Below, piece by piece: positions 1-12,412 of a DNA stretch of 64,000 nt; position 1 is the first letter of the stretch, and each line of letters begins with the position of its first letter. The DNA is from Nageia nagi (taxonomy: Eukaryota; Pinophyta). The stretch is from contig JBITNC010000001.1 in the NCBI GenBank assembly GCA_050084985.1, positions 205,220,001 to 205,284,000 on the forward strand, in the 5' to 3' direction. The notes under the pieces were generated by a model. That model saw nothing but the letters and a program-made list of their open reading frames with translations. It was not told the origin of the DNA and did not search any database. The translations under genes and the position numbers were made by a program.

Positions 1-2149
1 GGGAATTTGTTGTTATACTTCCCCAATATAGGCACCTATCAAAGAAAGCATAGTACATTTTGAGTGAAATTCTATCTTTTGCATCAATGGTACATGTGAG
101 CATGATTAGCATCTTTTTCTTGGTTTGTAAATAAATTCATAGGGAATGGTCCTAAATATGATCCTTTGGTTCACCATGATCTAAAATTAATTCCCTATTT
201 GCAAAATGACTGCATTCTAGACACAAATTGTACTTTATTTTTCATCTCATCCTACAAACATTATTGAAAGCTTTGTTAAAAGAAAACAAAGAGCAAAGAA
301 TTTTGGTCAAACCATATTATGAGTTAAGATTAGTAAATGAAGAGATAAACTACATGTACTATTCCAATAAGAGAATGCCATTAAATAGATTCATATCATG
401 AATTGGAGATAAACCTTCATTTAATAATAAGATTATGGAGTAATTAAGTATATAGAATTTTGTATATAATGATTGTATACTTATTATTATTTATAAATTC
501 ATGGAATGAATTCTAATTATTAATAAAATGATAATTATCAACACAAAAAAAAGTTATAAAAGAAAAAGGGAGATTTAAATGTTTTGACATTTATAAGAAT
601 AAAAAGTTGTATTTATTTGTGAAGTATAAGTTGATTCATGACCAAGGAAGAGAGGTAGTTCAAATAGGACCTAAAATCCTCTCAAGGTCTTAAATTAATG
701 GATGTATTACATTATGGTTAATTAAGAAAAGGGATGTCTTGATCCTCCTCCTTCCTAGTACTTGATCCACCCACCCAGTTCCAAAAGAATGTTTGATGTT
801 TGATGCTCATTGGTCAAAGAACAATGAGATATTCTATGCTCGAAGATCCATGGAGAGGTTTGATGCTTCATGATAATTGTTTGAAGATCAATGGTTATGA
901 TTCACAACATGGCAAACAATAATTTATCAATTAACATGTTATATTTCCTTTGTGTTACAAAAAGGTTGATAAAGTAAATTATTAATTCTAAATCATTATA
1001 TTAGCCTTATCATTTATTAATGTTCTTGTAATAAGTTTATAGAAGCTATTTCATTACCCTAGATGTTGACAAATGAAGTTATAAGATGTATTCAAACTTC
1101 TTGTAATTGATTATTAACTTAGAAATGATTAATGAGGATTATGTTGTATTTAAATATTGTTAGGACATTGAATGACAAAATTTTAAAGGATAAAACCTAA
1201 ATTGACTTAGAATTAGAAACTACCTTCTTAGTGAATGAATTGTTAATTTTGAGATTTAATGAGTTTATTGTTTACATAGTATATTAATGAATAAAGTGGG
1301 AAAACTAAGGTCTAAAAATGCCACCTAAGTACATGACCTCACATATGAAACCAAATTGGGTTATGGATTTTATTTATTTACAAGTTATAGAAAATGATTA
1401 ATTAAATTTATAGGGATCAAATGAATGTATCTCAATTGTTTGTACAATGGAATTAAGGATCAATAATAAATATGAACCATAAATAAAATCACTATCATTG
1501 CAATGTGTTAGAAAAGGATCCCATATTAGTCTTAAGGACCAAAATTTAGGATCATTTGGAAAAATTTAGGGATCACCCTTAAGAGTACAATGGGATAAAT
1601 ACTCTAGGAAACAATGCAGGGATGCTTGGGATTGTTATGGGATCTAAATCATAAGTTATCTCGAACATTGATTTGCACTTAAACTAACAATATTAAACAT
1701 TTACAAGATAACAAGTACACCTTCTCAAGATTAAGGATACGATAAATAAGCCCAAATAAAACAAGGGTAAAATCATTAGGAGTATCCACTTGCAAGCAAG
1801 GATAGGAATGCCTAAGGAATGAACCCTTATACTTAAAAAGAAATGACGAAGACTAAATAAAGTTGATAATATATCAAAATGTAAACCATGTGGGATATAT
1901 GTTGTAAATAGTAAACCTTGAGAAGTCAATAAATAAAATAAATAATTAATATATATATTATTAAATTTAGAGGTTTTAGTTGGTGAAAATTGGAGTATCA
2001 TTAAAAAACGTTGAGGAAATGGTCAAATTATCTGGAGAAGTATTAGCATTAGCTTGGAGCAATTATTCCACTATTGCTCATGCATATTTTCAACTAATAG
2101 ATATTGCATACATAGTTTGGAGATAGTTTTGGAATACATATTTGATGCA

Positions 2150-2370
2150 ACATGATTACTTCATGATATCTTTGGGCAACCTTACATGGCATCAAGGAAT
2201 TGGAACTTTATTTTTGGTATTCTTTGCAAACATGTTTATCTTTCACATTGGAATTACACCATGGAAGTAGGAAGAACTTTCATTGAAACTAAAATGGAAT
2301 ATTATACTTAGTTTTAGATTGAGGAATATTTTGAATTGCTTAGGGACAAGCAATTTGGGGAGGGTGGACT
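2150..2370 (+). pseudogene. C-terminal remnant of an unknown ORF running into the polypurine tract of element E
   Basis: One frame reads coherently for about 70 codons with two TAG stops (2309-2311 and 2315-2317), then through RDKQFGEGGL into the purine tract and the LTR start. The composition is protein-like, with Trp, His, Cys and charged residues, unlike the flanking AT noise. An ORF ending on the polypurine tract is common in plant LTR elements. I do not recognise the family. It could be the tail of a polyprotein or of a non-pol ORF such as those seen elsewhere in the window. Confidence 0.35.
2357..2364 (+). other. Polypurine tract of element E
   Basis: GGGGAGGG lies 6 bases before the TG that opens the LTR at 2371. 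In LTR retrotransposons the polypurine tract primes plus-strand synthesis and sits just upstream of the 3' LTR. It therefore marks the 2371 LTR as a 3' LTR of an element extending to the left. Confidence 0.65.
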
Positions 2371-3874
2371 TGTAATGTCCCTATTTTTTAGGTGTTTTCT
2401 TGATTCACCTTTGACAAATGTGAACATTGATTTAGGAGTGATTTTATCTATTATTGTAGAATTTGATCAAAATATTATAAATTCTACTTATAGACTTAAT
2501 TAAGCTATAATTATGGAATAAATGGTATTTTTATTTATTTATGTTTAGTAAATTATGAAAATACTAATAATTTTGTATTTGTAATACCAAGGTAATGATA
2601 ATTATAAATGCAATATTACTCTCATTAATAGAGTCATTGCATATTTTAGCCTTTATGATTGTAATATTGACATTAAATGTATCTCTAGTCATTAGTGATC
2701 CTCTCATTGAGGTAGAGTATCCCCCTAGGTTATTGGATTGATTATGAGGTCATTTTTGGAGCTACAAGGATGGATGTGGTACTTCAAACTAGGTGTTTGA
2801 AATCTCAAGGTAAGTGCATGACTCGTGAGCATAGACATGAGGCATGTGAGCATACCAAGATCCCACACTGAACCTCCTAGGCACGTGGACCTATGATACT
2901 AATCATGAGGCACTTTGACATCATCCCCTCTTGGATGTTGGTATTCCTAGTCCTTAGATTTGATTTCATCCATCCTAAGGCTCCTCATCTTAGATGTTGC
3001 ATATATGATAACACAAATCACATTTGTATACTATCAAATCATCTTAATGCAAGAATAGAAAATTATCAACCTCACCTATAGAAGGAGGAATCATATTTAT
3101 TTTGAGATATCCTAAATTTCTTATTAAACCCTTTAGTTTGGATTGAGTGGGGAGTATAAATTTTAACATTTATGGGGCAACCTAAATTTAAGGTATTGAG
3201 GGGATATGAGGCTACCCTTGAACTTACTATGGCCATCTTAAGAGGAATGTTGCTAGTTCCATTATAGTTGCTATAGAGGAGACCCAGTATTGTCTCACTG
3301 CTTCTAAGATTGGTGAGGCTCTAGAGCCATCTAAAATAACCCTATTGGAGATATTCCTAGTATAAACTCCTTAGGTTAATAAAAATATTATAATTACATT
3401 CCTCCAATTACTTTATCAATACAATTACATTTTGTTATCAACATATTTCTATCTATCTCTCTATGCTTGGATGTTGAGTTTTGGATTAGTTTTGCATTGC
3501 TTTAAATCTCTATTTTGCTATCTAAGTTCAATGTTAGATCACAAGTGATATTTTCATTGCTTAATATCTATTTTGACTTTGCAAATAGGTTGTTGGGTTT
3601 ATGGAGCCTTCTTACACTATTGAAGTACCATTTTACTTCCTAATCAAGTTTAGGGAATACTAGAGATGCTTGTATTAATTTTGTAATTGCTCATCATATT
3701 TAGATGTTGGGTTTGAAGGTATTTTATCAAAGTTTTATCTTTTATCTTTCATTCCTAGCAATTTGTTGAATATCTTATGCAATTTTGAGCTTTTTTGGAT
3801 AATTTCAGAGCTAAAATCCAAATGTCCTCTCATAGGGAATTTTTGAGGAGTGAGCCCTAGAATGGCTCATCACA
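2371..3874 (+). repeat. LTR of element E, copy 1 (3' LTR by polarity)
   Basis: It starts TGTAATGTCCC and ends CATCACA, and aligns along its whole length with 10897-12411. Examples are the shared stretches around 2450-2520 and 11000-11060, and the blocks with CCCTTGAACTTACT near 3215 and 11745. The two copies differ by many substitutions and small indels, so the insertion is old. A polypurine tract lies to its left and no primer-binding site to its right, so this is a 3' LTR. The short open frame at 2893-3081 inside it is probably chance. Confidence 0.8.
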
Positions 3875-3879
3875 TCTCT
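3875..3879. repeat. Target-site duplication TCTCT (right of E LTR copy 1)
   Basis: The 5 bases right of LTR copy 1 are TCTCT, and the same 5 bases lie left of LTR copy 2 (10892-10896). They are on the inner sides of the two LTRs, which is the reverse of a normal LTR pair around one element. Five low-complexity bases alone are weak evidence, but they agree with the LTR polarity. Confidence 0.5.
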
Positions 3880-3953
3880 TTTAAATTATGCACATGCCTC
3901 TTGATGGTATTATTTCTTGCCTTGTATTTTGTTTTTAATTTCAAGATTTAACA
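3880..3953 (+). repeat. Right part of small LTR 'Y'
   Basis: This 74-bp piece ends ATTTAACA, the mirror of the TGTTAGAAT that opens the piece at 10523. Placed after 10523-10896 it completes a TGTTA...TAACA unit of about 450 bp, the size and ends of a small solo LTR. Element E appears to have been inserted into Y at TCTCT. This is inference from the ends and from the Ty3-A coding continuity on either side. Confidence 0.4.
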
Positions 3954-3980
3954 ATAATTATTTTTATGTATCATAATTAG

Positions 3981-4640
3981 AAAAAAATGGATCATGATCT
4001 TGATGGAATTTGACCTACAATTCATTAGTCAAAAGGAAATAAAGGGATAGGTTATTGTTGATTATTTAGTTCATGCTCCTCTCCATGATGATAGACCATT
4101 GAAAATTAATCTCCCCTATAAATTTGTTTTCTTCCTCAATGTGTAAGAAATTTACATGGACCCTGAAGATGCATGCGACATAATGATTTATTTTTATGGT
4201 TACCTTTACAAATAAGGGGGGTTTTGGTATTTTTTTCACTCCTCATGGATTTTCCATCCCATATTGCTTCAATATGGAATTACCTTACACTAACAATAAT
4301 GTTGAATATGAATATTTGATCCTAGGGTTAAAGGCTACTTAAAAATGGGATTTTATAGAATCAAACTTGTGGGGGATTCATTACTTATTTTCAACCAAGT
4401 TAGAAGAATATATCAATGGAAGGAGCCTCTTTTGTAAAGGTACAAGAAATGCATAAATAAATTATTAGATACCTTTCAAAAGTATGATTTAGAAGCTTTC
4501 CCATGAACCATAGATAAATTTGTAGATGGTAATGGTTCCTTGGGGATATTTAATCCCTCCTAATCCTAATCATAAGAAAATACAAATTAAAGTGGTACAA
4601 ATGGAATATTCATCCCTCACGATGGATGAAGAAGATATCA
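3981..4640 (+). pseudogene. Ty3-A: end of RNase H and archaeal-type RNase H (aRNH), decayed
   Basis: From about 3985 the translation gives KWIMILMEFDLQFISQKEIK, the typical link between the Ty3 RNase H and the second, archaeal-type RNase H of Tat/Ogre-lineage plant elements. The aRNH follows: a region around 4170-4215 corresponding to the first Asp strand (here altered), a TNNN.EYE-like acidic motif near 4290-4320, and a GDS motif near 4370. There are several frameshifts and stops. RNase H domains remove the RNA strand during reverse transcription. The rest of this pol lies at 5100-10522, to the right although it should lie to the left. Confidence 0.7.
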
Positions 4641-5099
4641 ATGTTTGTAATGTATCCATGGATTAACAATATATGTGGTATACATGCTTAGAGATCTTTT
4701 TAAAAGGCAATGTTCTCCTCTTGAATATGAATCTTCTACATATTTTATAAAAAAAAATTAGAAATTATGATATTTATGATGTTTGATTCTATTTTTCTTA
4801 GTTTCACTTTGATTCAAAATTTATTACTTCATAGGTATGATGGGAGAATATCCTATAACATGATTTTAACTTCCATTTAGCTATTTTCAATGAGATTTTA
4901 GTGGATTTGTGTAATAATCCTTAGCATTCATTTTTGGTCCTTCATGTAACCTCCATGATCTTAGTTTTAGTTACTCATTGATGTTTTATATATTGTACTA
5001 TGAATTTGCTTAATGAATCAAATTATTATATGCTAAAATTGTTTCATCCTTATCACTAACCTATCATTATGAGGAAACTTTAATTTCTCCATGATATTA
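4641..5099 (+). other. Ty3-A junction region between aRNH tail and gag start
   Basis: This is where integrase, LTR and leader should lie if Ty3-A were a tandem pair, but only ~450 bp remain and I see no convincing integrase zinc finger or catalytic core. A few aRNH-tail codons continue to about 4680. A breakpoint or deletion joining the 3' half of one Ty3-A copy to the 5' half of another probably falls here. Confidence 0.35.
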
Positions 5100-5905
5100 T
5101 CATAAATTACATGATTGAAGTGGCAGTGTAGGTTATCATAGAGTTAATGGAGGAGATAAAAGAAAAAAAGGTGGTGGAGATAAAAGACCAATAAATGGAT
5201 AGGAAGATCTATTACAATAGATTAAGAACATGTATTAAAGTAAACTCAATCCTAGGATCTATACAAAGTTTCTTATGAATCGATATGTAACAAGCCCATC
5301 CATCTTGATGTTCCTATTATACAATATCCTTATAGCTATAAGCTTCCTAATATAGATCTAATCAAATGAAAAGAGGATACTTAAGAATATTTACACAATT
5401 CAAAAGTTGTAGTGCCTATTTGATATCTCATGATGATGCATTTATTCTCTAAACTTTTCCTATAACCCTCACAAGATTAGCTTTGGATTGGTATAAAATA
5501 TTTTTTGAGAATAGCTTGACCAATTATGTACAAGTTAGAAATAAATTTGTAGATCAATTCCCCATTAATGTCAAATAGAAATCATGCATTACTAGTCTCA
5601 TGAACCTTCATTAATTTCCTAATGAATTTGTTATAGATTTATTGGATCTTTTGAGGATAATCATCACTAGGATGGATTATAATATCCCATCCAAAGAGTT
5701 AGTGAGAATATTTAGTCATAGTTGTATTCATCCTATTGCTAACATTATTCAAATAAAACAACACAAAATGTTTAAAGAATTTATTGCACAAGTGGTGTAG
5801 ATTGAGAAGGTCAAAATCTAGGATGGAGAAATTAAGGTTAAGAAGTGAGAAGGGTATAAAAAACCTAAAAATAACTAGGGGAAAATAGAGAGTACCTACC
5901 AAGAT
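5100..5905 (+). pseudogene. Ty3-A gag (capsid), decayed
   Basis: The hallmark of the plant retrotransposon gag domain is readable near 5480-5580: LALDWYKIFFENSLTNYVQ followed by a KFVDQF block. It is followed by an NEFVIDLLD-like segment, a KELVRIF segment (5690-5715) and a Lys-rich tail (5800-5880). Gag forms the particle in which reverse transcription takes place. Upstream, near 5140-5200, a Lys/Glu-rich stretch resembles the coiled N-terminal part of such gags. Stops and shifts interrupt it throughout. Confidence 0.7.
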
Positions 5906-6780
5906 AATAAAATCTTTATGGAAGTATATTCATAATAAAAACTTTCCCAAGTAATTCCAACAATAGATATGAACCAATTAGAAGAAACTAGCTACAAAAG
6001 GTAGCCCCATAAAAAGTTTTATGATATAATCTTCACTTATCTAAGGGAACCTATATTGGAATATGTCTTCAAAAGGGTCAATGATCTTGATGTGATACGA
6101 TTACTAAATATAAAACTAGATATCATAGAAGATAAGAAAACCAATTACTACTTGGAAAATGAGTATTATGATACTATAGACAACATGGTCATGATACTAA
6201 TAGTCGTCATTCCCATAATTATGTTATTCAGAATTTAATAAATGAAGGGAAGTTGCATGTGTATAGTCCTTTAAATGTATTCAATCAAAATATTAGAATT
6301 TTTTGAAATCCTTTATTGCATCATAATTTTGGGGAATATTCCAACATGATATTCATTATAGGTCCTTCAAATCAAGTCACTAATAATAGGATTCCTCTTA
6401 AACCTTTTGTTATGATGATTAACATAGCTAACTAGAATTAATGTGCATAGAAAAGGAATGAGACACAATAATAGCAATAGGTTTCTCCCTTGACTAATAA
6501 TGTAACAATGCCTCCATCATAAATTCCACATCTATAACCATCAAGAGCTTTGGTCAAGGGGATTTTAGACAATCAATTAAAGGCTACCTTGGTAAAATTA
6601 TATTTGTTTGAGCTATTACAAGAATCAAAGTGCCACAAGGAATCTATGAATCAAATTTTGCAAGTGATTAAGTTAGAACTTATGAACATTGAAGAGTTTT
6701 ACCATATTTATAGGTAACATACATTCTTTCATTCAACTAATGATACCCTTTTATGATCATGAAATCATAGAGTATAATGA
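5906..6780 (+). other. Ty3-A gag-protease spacer, decayed
   Basis: It lies between the recognisable gag and protease domains and reads as degraded polyprotein with many stops. I could not find a clear zinc knuckle. The open stretch at 6056-6238 (60 codons) is part of this decayed polyprotein or chance. Confidence 0.4.
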
Positions 6781-7245
6781 ACCAGATGGACCTAATCCTC
6801 CACTACACATCATCATTGATGTTGATAGGAAACCCTTTAATAATGGATCATGAATCAACACCATTTACATGGGATCCATTCAAAACTTGAATTTTTTTCA
6901 TGCCCATATCACTACGTCATTATTGCAATTAAGGGCCTTTGATAATACTTTATGTCCTACCTTAGGTTCATTGGTACTTCCTATCACTATGGGGGTTAAG
7001 AATTTACCTATTTATTATATATTATTGAAGGTAACATAATTCAATATAATATACTCTTGGATAGCCCTTAGATATATTAAATGAAATGTGTTGATTTCAC
7101 ATTACATGGTTTCATTAAGCATTCTCTTGATGGGCTGGTATATTATACATAGATTTATGATGATCCTTTTCATATTTCAATTATGTTTGGATGTCTATTG
7201 AAGGAGTCACTCTCCCATTGGTACATATGATAAAAAATCTAATAA
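6781..7245 (+). pseudogene. Ty3-A aspartic protease, decayed
   Basis: The translation from about 6830 shows the Ty3-type retropepsin layout: a DSG-like start that now reads NNGS, a LQLRAFDNTLCPTLGSLVLP segment (6925-6985), an ITMGVKNLPIYYIL strand, and an SWIALRYIK segment matching the region after the flap (7050-7080). The catalytic Asp appears to be Asn, and an in-frame stop follows at once. The protease normally cleaves the Gag-Pol polyprotein. Confidence 0.65.
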
Positions 7246-9190
7246 TATAGGCACCATATAAGAGATCAATTTGGTTATATTTACCTAACCAAAATACAAC
7301 ATGATAGTGATAAAGGAAAGGGTCTTGCACCCTCATCATTGCATTCTAAGAAGTATGAAATATGGTCAATAAATGACTCAGTTGGTAATGTGAGTGTGTC
7401 ATCCTTTCCATTGAAATAAGAAAGCACAACCTCTTCACCTCTTGATATAAATACATGATAACCACATCATCTAGAAGAATGAAGGTCTTGGAAGGAATAT
7501 ACCAATCAATTAGATACCTTACATGAAGCTACCCAATCTTGCCAAATTCATGAAAGTAGTAAAGAGGTCAATTAACTAGTGACTATTATAATATAGGATC
7601 CATAGAGTGCAAAATATGAAAGATAAATAGGAGACATAGACATATATCATATTAAAGTTCAATTATCCAACCTAGGATAAGGGGAATATGTAATGCATGA
7701 TGTCATTTTTAGCATCCCTTTAGCTCATGAAGTAAGCCTCTCCCTATCTCGCCTATGATAATTTGACAATGTTTTCCTTTTAGGGTCCCCCCAATTATAA
7801 GTTATTTGTTTATGTAAGCATAAAAATATTAATATAATTCCAATTACCATATACATACTCATAACCATTTATTGAAACTTTGGATTTCCTATCACCTAGA
7901 ATGTAGAGTATCATACAATGATACTTTCTAAATAGTGTTGGAGAGATCATTATCTAGGTCTATATGAGAAAGATCCTTGCTATCCAATTGAGCTACCATA
8001 TCAAAATCCTAGTGATAAAAGGGGTCTTGGTTACATTGATCACCCCATATATGTTATCCATGTGAAGTGGTAGATATGGAAGAAGCACATGTTGAGTACA
8101 ATGATGTGGTCATAATCTTAGAATATATAACAAATCAAGAAATGATGTAGAGTCGATGGTATCAATCCCAATGTACTTATTTATGAAAGTGTTACATGTA
8201 GAGAAATATATTTAATATCAATAATATGATTCAAATGAAAAGGATGATTTTTTGCAACCCTAGGAAAGGTATATTATGATCCTCTTGAATGGTTCATATT
8301 TCTTATAATAACCAAGATGATTCCCTTTAGCTAGGATGACAAGTCCTATATATGAGTATGAGGATGATTATATCATACAAGAGAGTTATATTTATCCCTA
8401 ATGGATTCCATTGGATAACCATAAACTCCCCTCCCTAGAGCCATTACCAAAATGAGAGGCAATTACCTACTCTTGAGGTGAGAGTCTCTTTATCAATGCT
8501 AAAACCTCAACCTATTGTACATACATCTCATTTTATAATTGATAATAAATCATAAAATTTCATATTATAAGATCCTAATGGTCATGATGACAAAAAAAAT
8601 ACCATAGGTGTGATCATCATATATGTAAACACAATACATGTGTCTTATGAAGCCCTCAGTTATAGAGATTCTACCTCTTTTCGATGATTATCTCCTAATT
8701 TTGAATAGATATGGGAGTTCTTTACTTACATAGAAGATTCATATAATGAGTTATATTCCATAAATAACCCCTTTTTATACCTTCAAATACCCTATATACA
8801 AGTATAAAGATATCACATTAGTAAAAATTATCAAGGGTACGTACATGATCACACAAATTCTATCTTGATGGTGATAATTGAGGAGATTGAGTCTTCTAAA
8901 TTAGGAAAAAAATATACCTACTCACCTAGTTATACCATGAAGTGTTTTGGATCTCTAGAGAGTTTTTATTAGTTAGAACTAGATGAGTTCATTGGCCCAC
9001 AGATAGCTGATATAGAGCATGTTGACTTCAACTTATTGCCTAAGTATCTAACCATCCATGATTTCAAAGATGTAGATATTATTTTTATGAGGTACTTAAT
9101 GTATGTTATTATTTTTCAAGATAAATAAGAAGATTTTAAATATAATATGATTGATCAAAATTGGATCTCTCTACCAAGCCAATTAGAATA
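7246..9190 (+). other. Ty3-A protease-RT linker, decayed
   Basis: Almost 2 kb separate protease and RT, as is common in Tat/Ogre-like elements, where a long acidic linker of unknown role lies here. Protein-like fragments occur (charged stretches near 7300-7380, Pro/Glu-rich near 8440-8500), but there is no known domain and every frame is broken. Confidence 0.4.
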
Positions 9191-10170
9191 AGGGTCACAC
9201 ATGATCATTGAGGAAGCAATAGACATCAACTTGAGTGATGACCTTGTCAGACCCCATATTATGCAATTGGGTAAGAGTTTGAAAGAAAAAGAATGATAAG
9301 ACCCTAATAGACTCATAAAGAAAAAAATAGAAGTATTTTCTTAATATTCTAAATATATGTCATGATTAAACCTTGATTTAGTAGTCCATAACCTACAATG
9401 TAAAGAATATGCAAAGCCTATACAAAACAAAGCTAAGAAAAATGCACCCCACCATTGTAGTTATAGTAAAGGAAGATTTGTAAAATCAATTAGAAATAAA
9501 GCTTATTCAATTGATTGATTATTAAGATTGGATGTTTAACATGATACTTGTTAATAATCCCAAAATCAATATACATATTGCACAAACTTCCAAGACTTAA
9601 ATCATACTTTCTTGAAAGATGAATTCCCCCTACCTAATATCAACACATATATTAATGCTATAATATGGTATGAAATGTTATAATTAATGTATGGGTTATT
9701 AGGAAATAACCAAATTAATATTTCCAAGGAGTACCAACATAAAAATACCTTCATTACTCCATAGGGAACATTTTTTTACAAGGTCATGCCTTTTGGACTT
9801 AAGAATGCAAGAGCTACTTACCAAAGAGAAATGACATATATATTTTATGAATACATGCATAAAATTATGAACTATGTTTATGAATTATAGGCTAAGAATA
9901 AAATATGAGTAAATCATACAAAGCTATTTTATATAATTCTTGATTGACTCTTGTAACACAAGGTGTGCTTCAACCTAAAGAAGTGTATTTTTTGAATCAC
10001 ATCAAGGGCTTTTCTTGGCTTCATTATCTCAAATAGAGGAATATAGGTATATCCTAACAAGATAAAAGTCATTACAAATACACCCTCACCCTCAAATATC
10101 AAATAGTTAGGGATATTATAATGAAAAATTGTAGGTATTTGGTTCTTGATATCTTAGCTATCTGATATGT
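9191..10170 (+). pseudogene. Ty3-A reverse transcriptase, decayed
   Basis: The RT order is readable: a KKKIEVFS entry (9320-9345), NFQDLNHTFLKDEFPLPNIN (9585-9640), GNNQINISKEYQHKNTFITP (9700-9760), then VMPFGLKNARATYQREM (9784-9835), and AFLGFIISNRGI (10005-10045). The catalytic YVDD box reads YVYE at 9873-9884, so an essential Asp is lost, and many stops are present. The enzyme would copy element RNA into DNA. The order and motifs are those of a Ty3 (Metaviridae-type) plant element. Confidence 0.8.
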
Positions 10171-10522
10171 GTAGATTCTTCAATCACTTGTTGAATAAGG
10201 ATACCACTTTTATTTAGGATGAAATATGTTAAGAAAATTTTGAGGATATAAAGATGTATCTTACATATCTTATTATTGTTATGCATTTCTACAACTAATT
10301 TCACATTATGATCTATGATCACATAAAATAATGAAGCAAATAAATAGAAATCAATCTACTACATTAGTTGCACTTTAGTAGTTATGAGACAAGTTATGTT
10401 TATATGGAAAAGTTATATATCATAGTCATGTTTGCAACCAAAAAGTTGAGATATTACATGTTGATTCATACTACCTTTTTCATAGCTAAGGTGTACTCGT
10501 TAAAGTACATGATGTATCAAAC
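10171..10522 (+). pseudogene. Ty3-A RNase H, N-terminal and central part
   Basis: The translation at 10368-10522 shows HFSSYETSYVYMEKLYIIVM and then FATKKLRYYMLIHTTFFIAK, which corresponds to the plant Ty3 RNase H segment containing the catalytic Glu in YTPLEK-type motifs (here YVYMEK). It stops at 10522 where LTR Y begins. The missing tail is found at 3981, 6.5 kb to the left on the same strand. This is central evidence for the permutation described in the findings. Confidence 0.75.
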
Positions 10523-10891
10523 TGTTAGAATTTTTGTAACCTTTGCTTAGATATAGTGGTTATTTATGTATTTTTTATTTTTTGTAGGATTTTTCTCCTA
10601 TATATTTGTAACTCTATTTATGAGGAATATTAGATATCCTCCTTATGAGGATAGGGTACACTTGTACACACACACACACACACTTGTAAGGTGAAAAATC
10701 TTGGTGTAGGAGTTACTAAGTAACTCCCCTCTCCTACTTCTATTTAAGAAGTGTTCCTCCTCTCTTTTCTTCATCTCTTGAAAATGTAATCTTATTTTCT
10801 TTAGAGAGTAGGATAAGGATATAGATTAGGCTTTTGCCATTCTTTCTAATAGATGGAGTTTTTCTTTGGTTTTCCCCCTTAAATTTTGTTG
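10523..10891 (+). repeat. Left part of small LTR 'Y' (promoter-bearing)
   Basis: It opens TGTTAGAATTTTTGTAACC directly after the RNase H coding stretch. It contains a short CA microsatellite, a TATA-like CTATTTAAGAAG near 10739, then a pyrimidine-rich leader (CCTCCTCTCTTTTCTTC) typical of an LTR R/U5 start. No second full copy is in the window. With 3880-3953 it makes a solo LTR of about 450 bp. The 5 bases on its outer sides do not match, so the solo-LTR reading is tentative. Confidence 0.45.
10664..10682. repeat. (CA)n microsatellite
   Basis: About nine to ten perfect CA dinucleotides inside LTR Y. Confidence 0.9.
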
Positions 10892-10896
10892 TCTCT
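10892..10896. repeat. Target-site duplication TCTCT (left of E LTR copy 2)
   Basis: These five bases match 3875-3879. See the entry for the first copy: both lie on the inner side of the LTR pair. Confidence 0.5.
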
Positions 10897-12411
10897 TGTA
10901 ATTGCCCTATTTTTTAAGTGTTCTCCCCATTTCACCTCTAATAGATGGGAACATTAATTTAAAAGCAATTTTGTCTATTATTGTAGAATTTAGCCAAAAT
11001 ATTATAAATTACACTTAGAGACTTAATTAAGCTCTAATTATGAAATAAATGATCCTTTTATTTATTTATTTATTTATGTTTAGTTAAGTATGAAAATGCT
11101 AATAATATTGTATTTGTAATACCAAGGTAATTATAATTGTAAATGCAATATTAGTCTCATTAAATGAGGTGTTGCATATTTTAGCTTTGATAATCGAAAT
11201 ATTAGCATTAAATGTATCTCTAGTCATTAGTGCTCCCCTTTTTGAGGTAGAGCATCCCCCTAGGTGATTTCGCCAATTATGAGGTTATTTAGAGCTACAA
11301 GGATGGATGTGGTACTTCAAAATAGGAATTAGAAATCTTGAGGTAAGTGAATGATATTTGAGCATAGACATGGGGCATGTGAGCATCCCAAGACCCCATG
11401 TTGGCCCTCCTATGAACTTGGACCTATGGCATTGATCATAAGGTGCTTTGACATAACCTCCTTTTAAAAGTTGGCATTCTTGGCCCTTATATGTGATTTC
11501 ATACATCCTAAGGCTCCCTATCTTGGACGTTACATACATGAGCATATATATCACATCTCTCCACCATTGGGTCATCTCAATGCAAGATTAGAAGATCATC
11601 ACCCTCAACAATAAAAGGAGGACTCATAATCATCATGAAAAATGCTCAATTTGTTATTAAAACATTTATTTTTAATTAAGTTGAGAATCTATCTTTTCCA
11701 CTTATGGGGCAACCTGAATTTGAGGTATCAAGGGGATAGGAGACTACCCTTGAACTTACTCTAGCCATATTGATAGGAATGCTATTAATTTGATCATAGT
11801 TATTGCAAAGGAGACATGGTCTTGCCTCATTTCTTCTAGGATTAGTGAGGCCTTACAACCATCCAAAATAACCTTATTGGAGAGTGTCCTAGTACAAACT
11901 CCTTAGGTTGATAAAAATATTGTAATTATACTTCTACCATTACTTTATCAATACAATTATATTTTGTTGTTGAAATACTACTATTTGTCTCTTTATGCTT
12001 GAACATTGAGTTTTGGAGTAGTTTTGTATACCCTAAAATCTCTTTTTTTCTCCCTAAGTGCAACATTGGATATGGAGTGGTATTTTCATTGATTAACATC
12101 TATTTTGATTCTCCAACTGGGATGTTGGGTTTATGGAGACTTGTTGCACTAAGGAAGTACCATTTTGCTTCTTGATCAAGTCATTAAAATACTAGAGACA
12201 TTTTCTTGTATTAATTTCATAATTACTCATCATAGCTAGACATTAGGTTTTAAGGTATTTTCTCTAAGTTTGATTTTGTATCTTTTATTCTTAGCAAGTA
12301 GTTAGATATCTTGTGCAATTTTGAGCTTTTCTAGGTAGTTTTAGACCTAGAAGCCAAACATCCCTCTATTAAGGTGATTTCAAGGAGTGATCCATAAAAT
12401 AACTCATCACA
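10897..12411 (+). repeat. LTR of element E, copy 2 (5' LTR by polarity)
   Basis: It starts TGTAATTGCCC and ends CATCACA, homologous end to end with 2371-3874. It is followed immediately by a primer-binding site and lacks a polypurine tract on its left, so it is a 5' LTR for an element extending to the right. The open minus-strand frame at 11285-11575 lies inside it and shows no known domain; I regard it as chance. Confidence 0.8.
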
Positions 12412-12412
12412 C

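Larger units (their letters stand above)
1..2370 (+). mobile_element. 3' interior of LTR element E (decayed, mostly unassigned)
   Basis: This AT-rich stretch lies directly upstream of a purine tract and a 1.5-kb LTR, so it is best read as the 3' interior of an LTR retrotransposon (called E). Apart from a coding-like piece near its end (2150-2370) I recognise no domain. Short open stretches, such as one on the minus strand at 1693-2001, look random: low complexity and rich in Phe, Leu and Ile. No tRNA, promoter or tandem repeat stood out. The assignment rests on position and polarity, not on homology. Confidence 0.4.

Noticed and set aside
1693-2001. 102-codon minus-strand frame.
   Set aside because: Low complexity (Phe, Leu, Ile, Ser), no motif, and antisense within the E interior; expected by chance in AT-rich DNA.
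2371-12411. Reading the two E LTRs as the ends of one ordinary ~10-kb Ty3 element with Ty3-A as its interior.
   Set aside because: The polypurine tract and the primer-binding site lie outside the pair, not inside; the shared TCTCT lies inside; and Ty3-A gene order does not fit. The pair belongs to one family but not to one normal insertion seen end to end.
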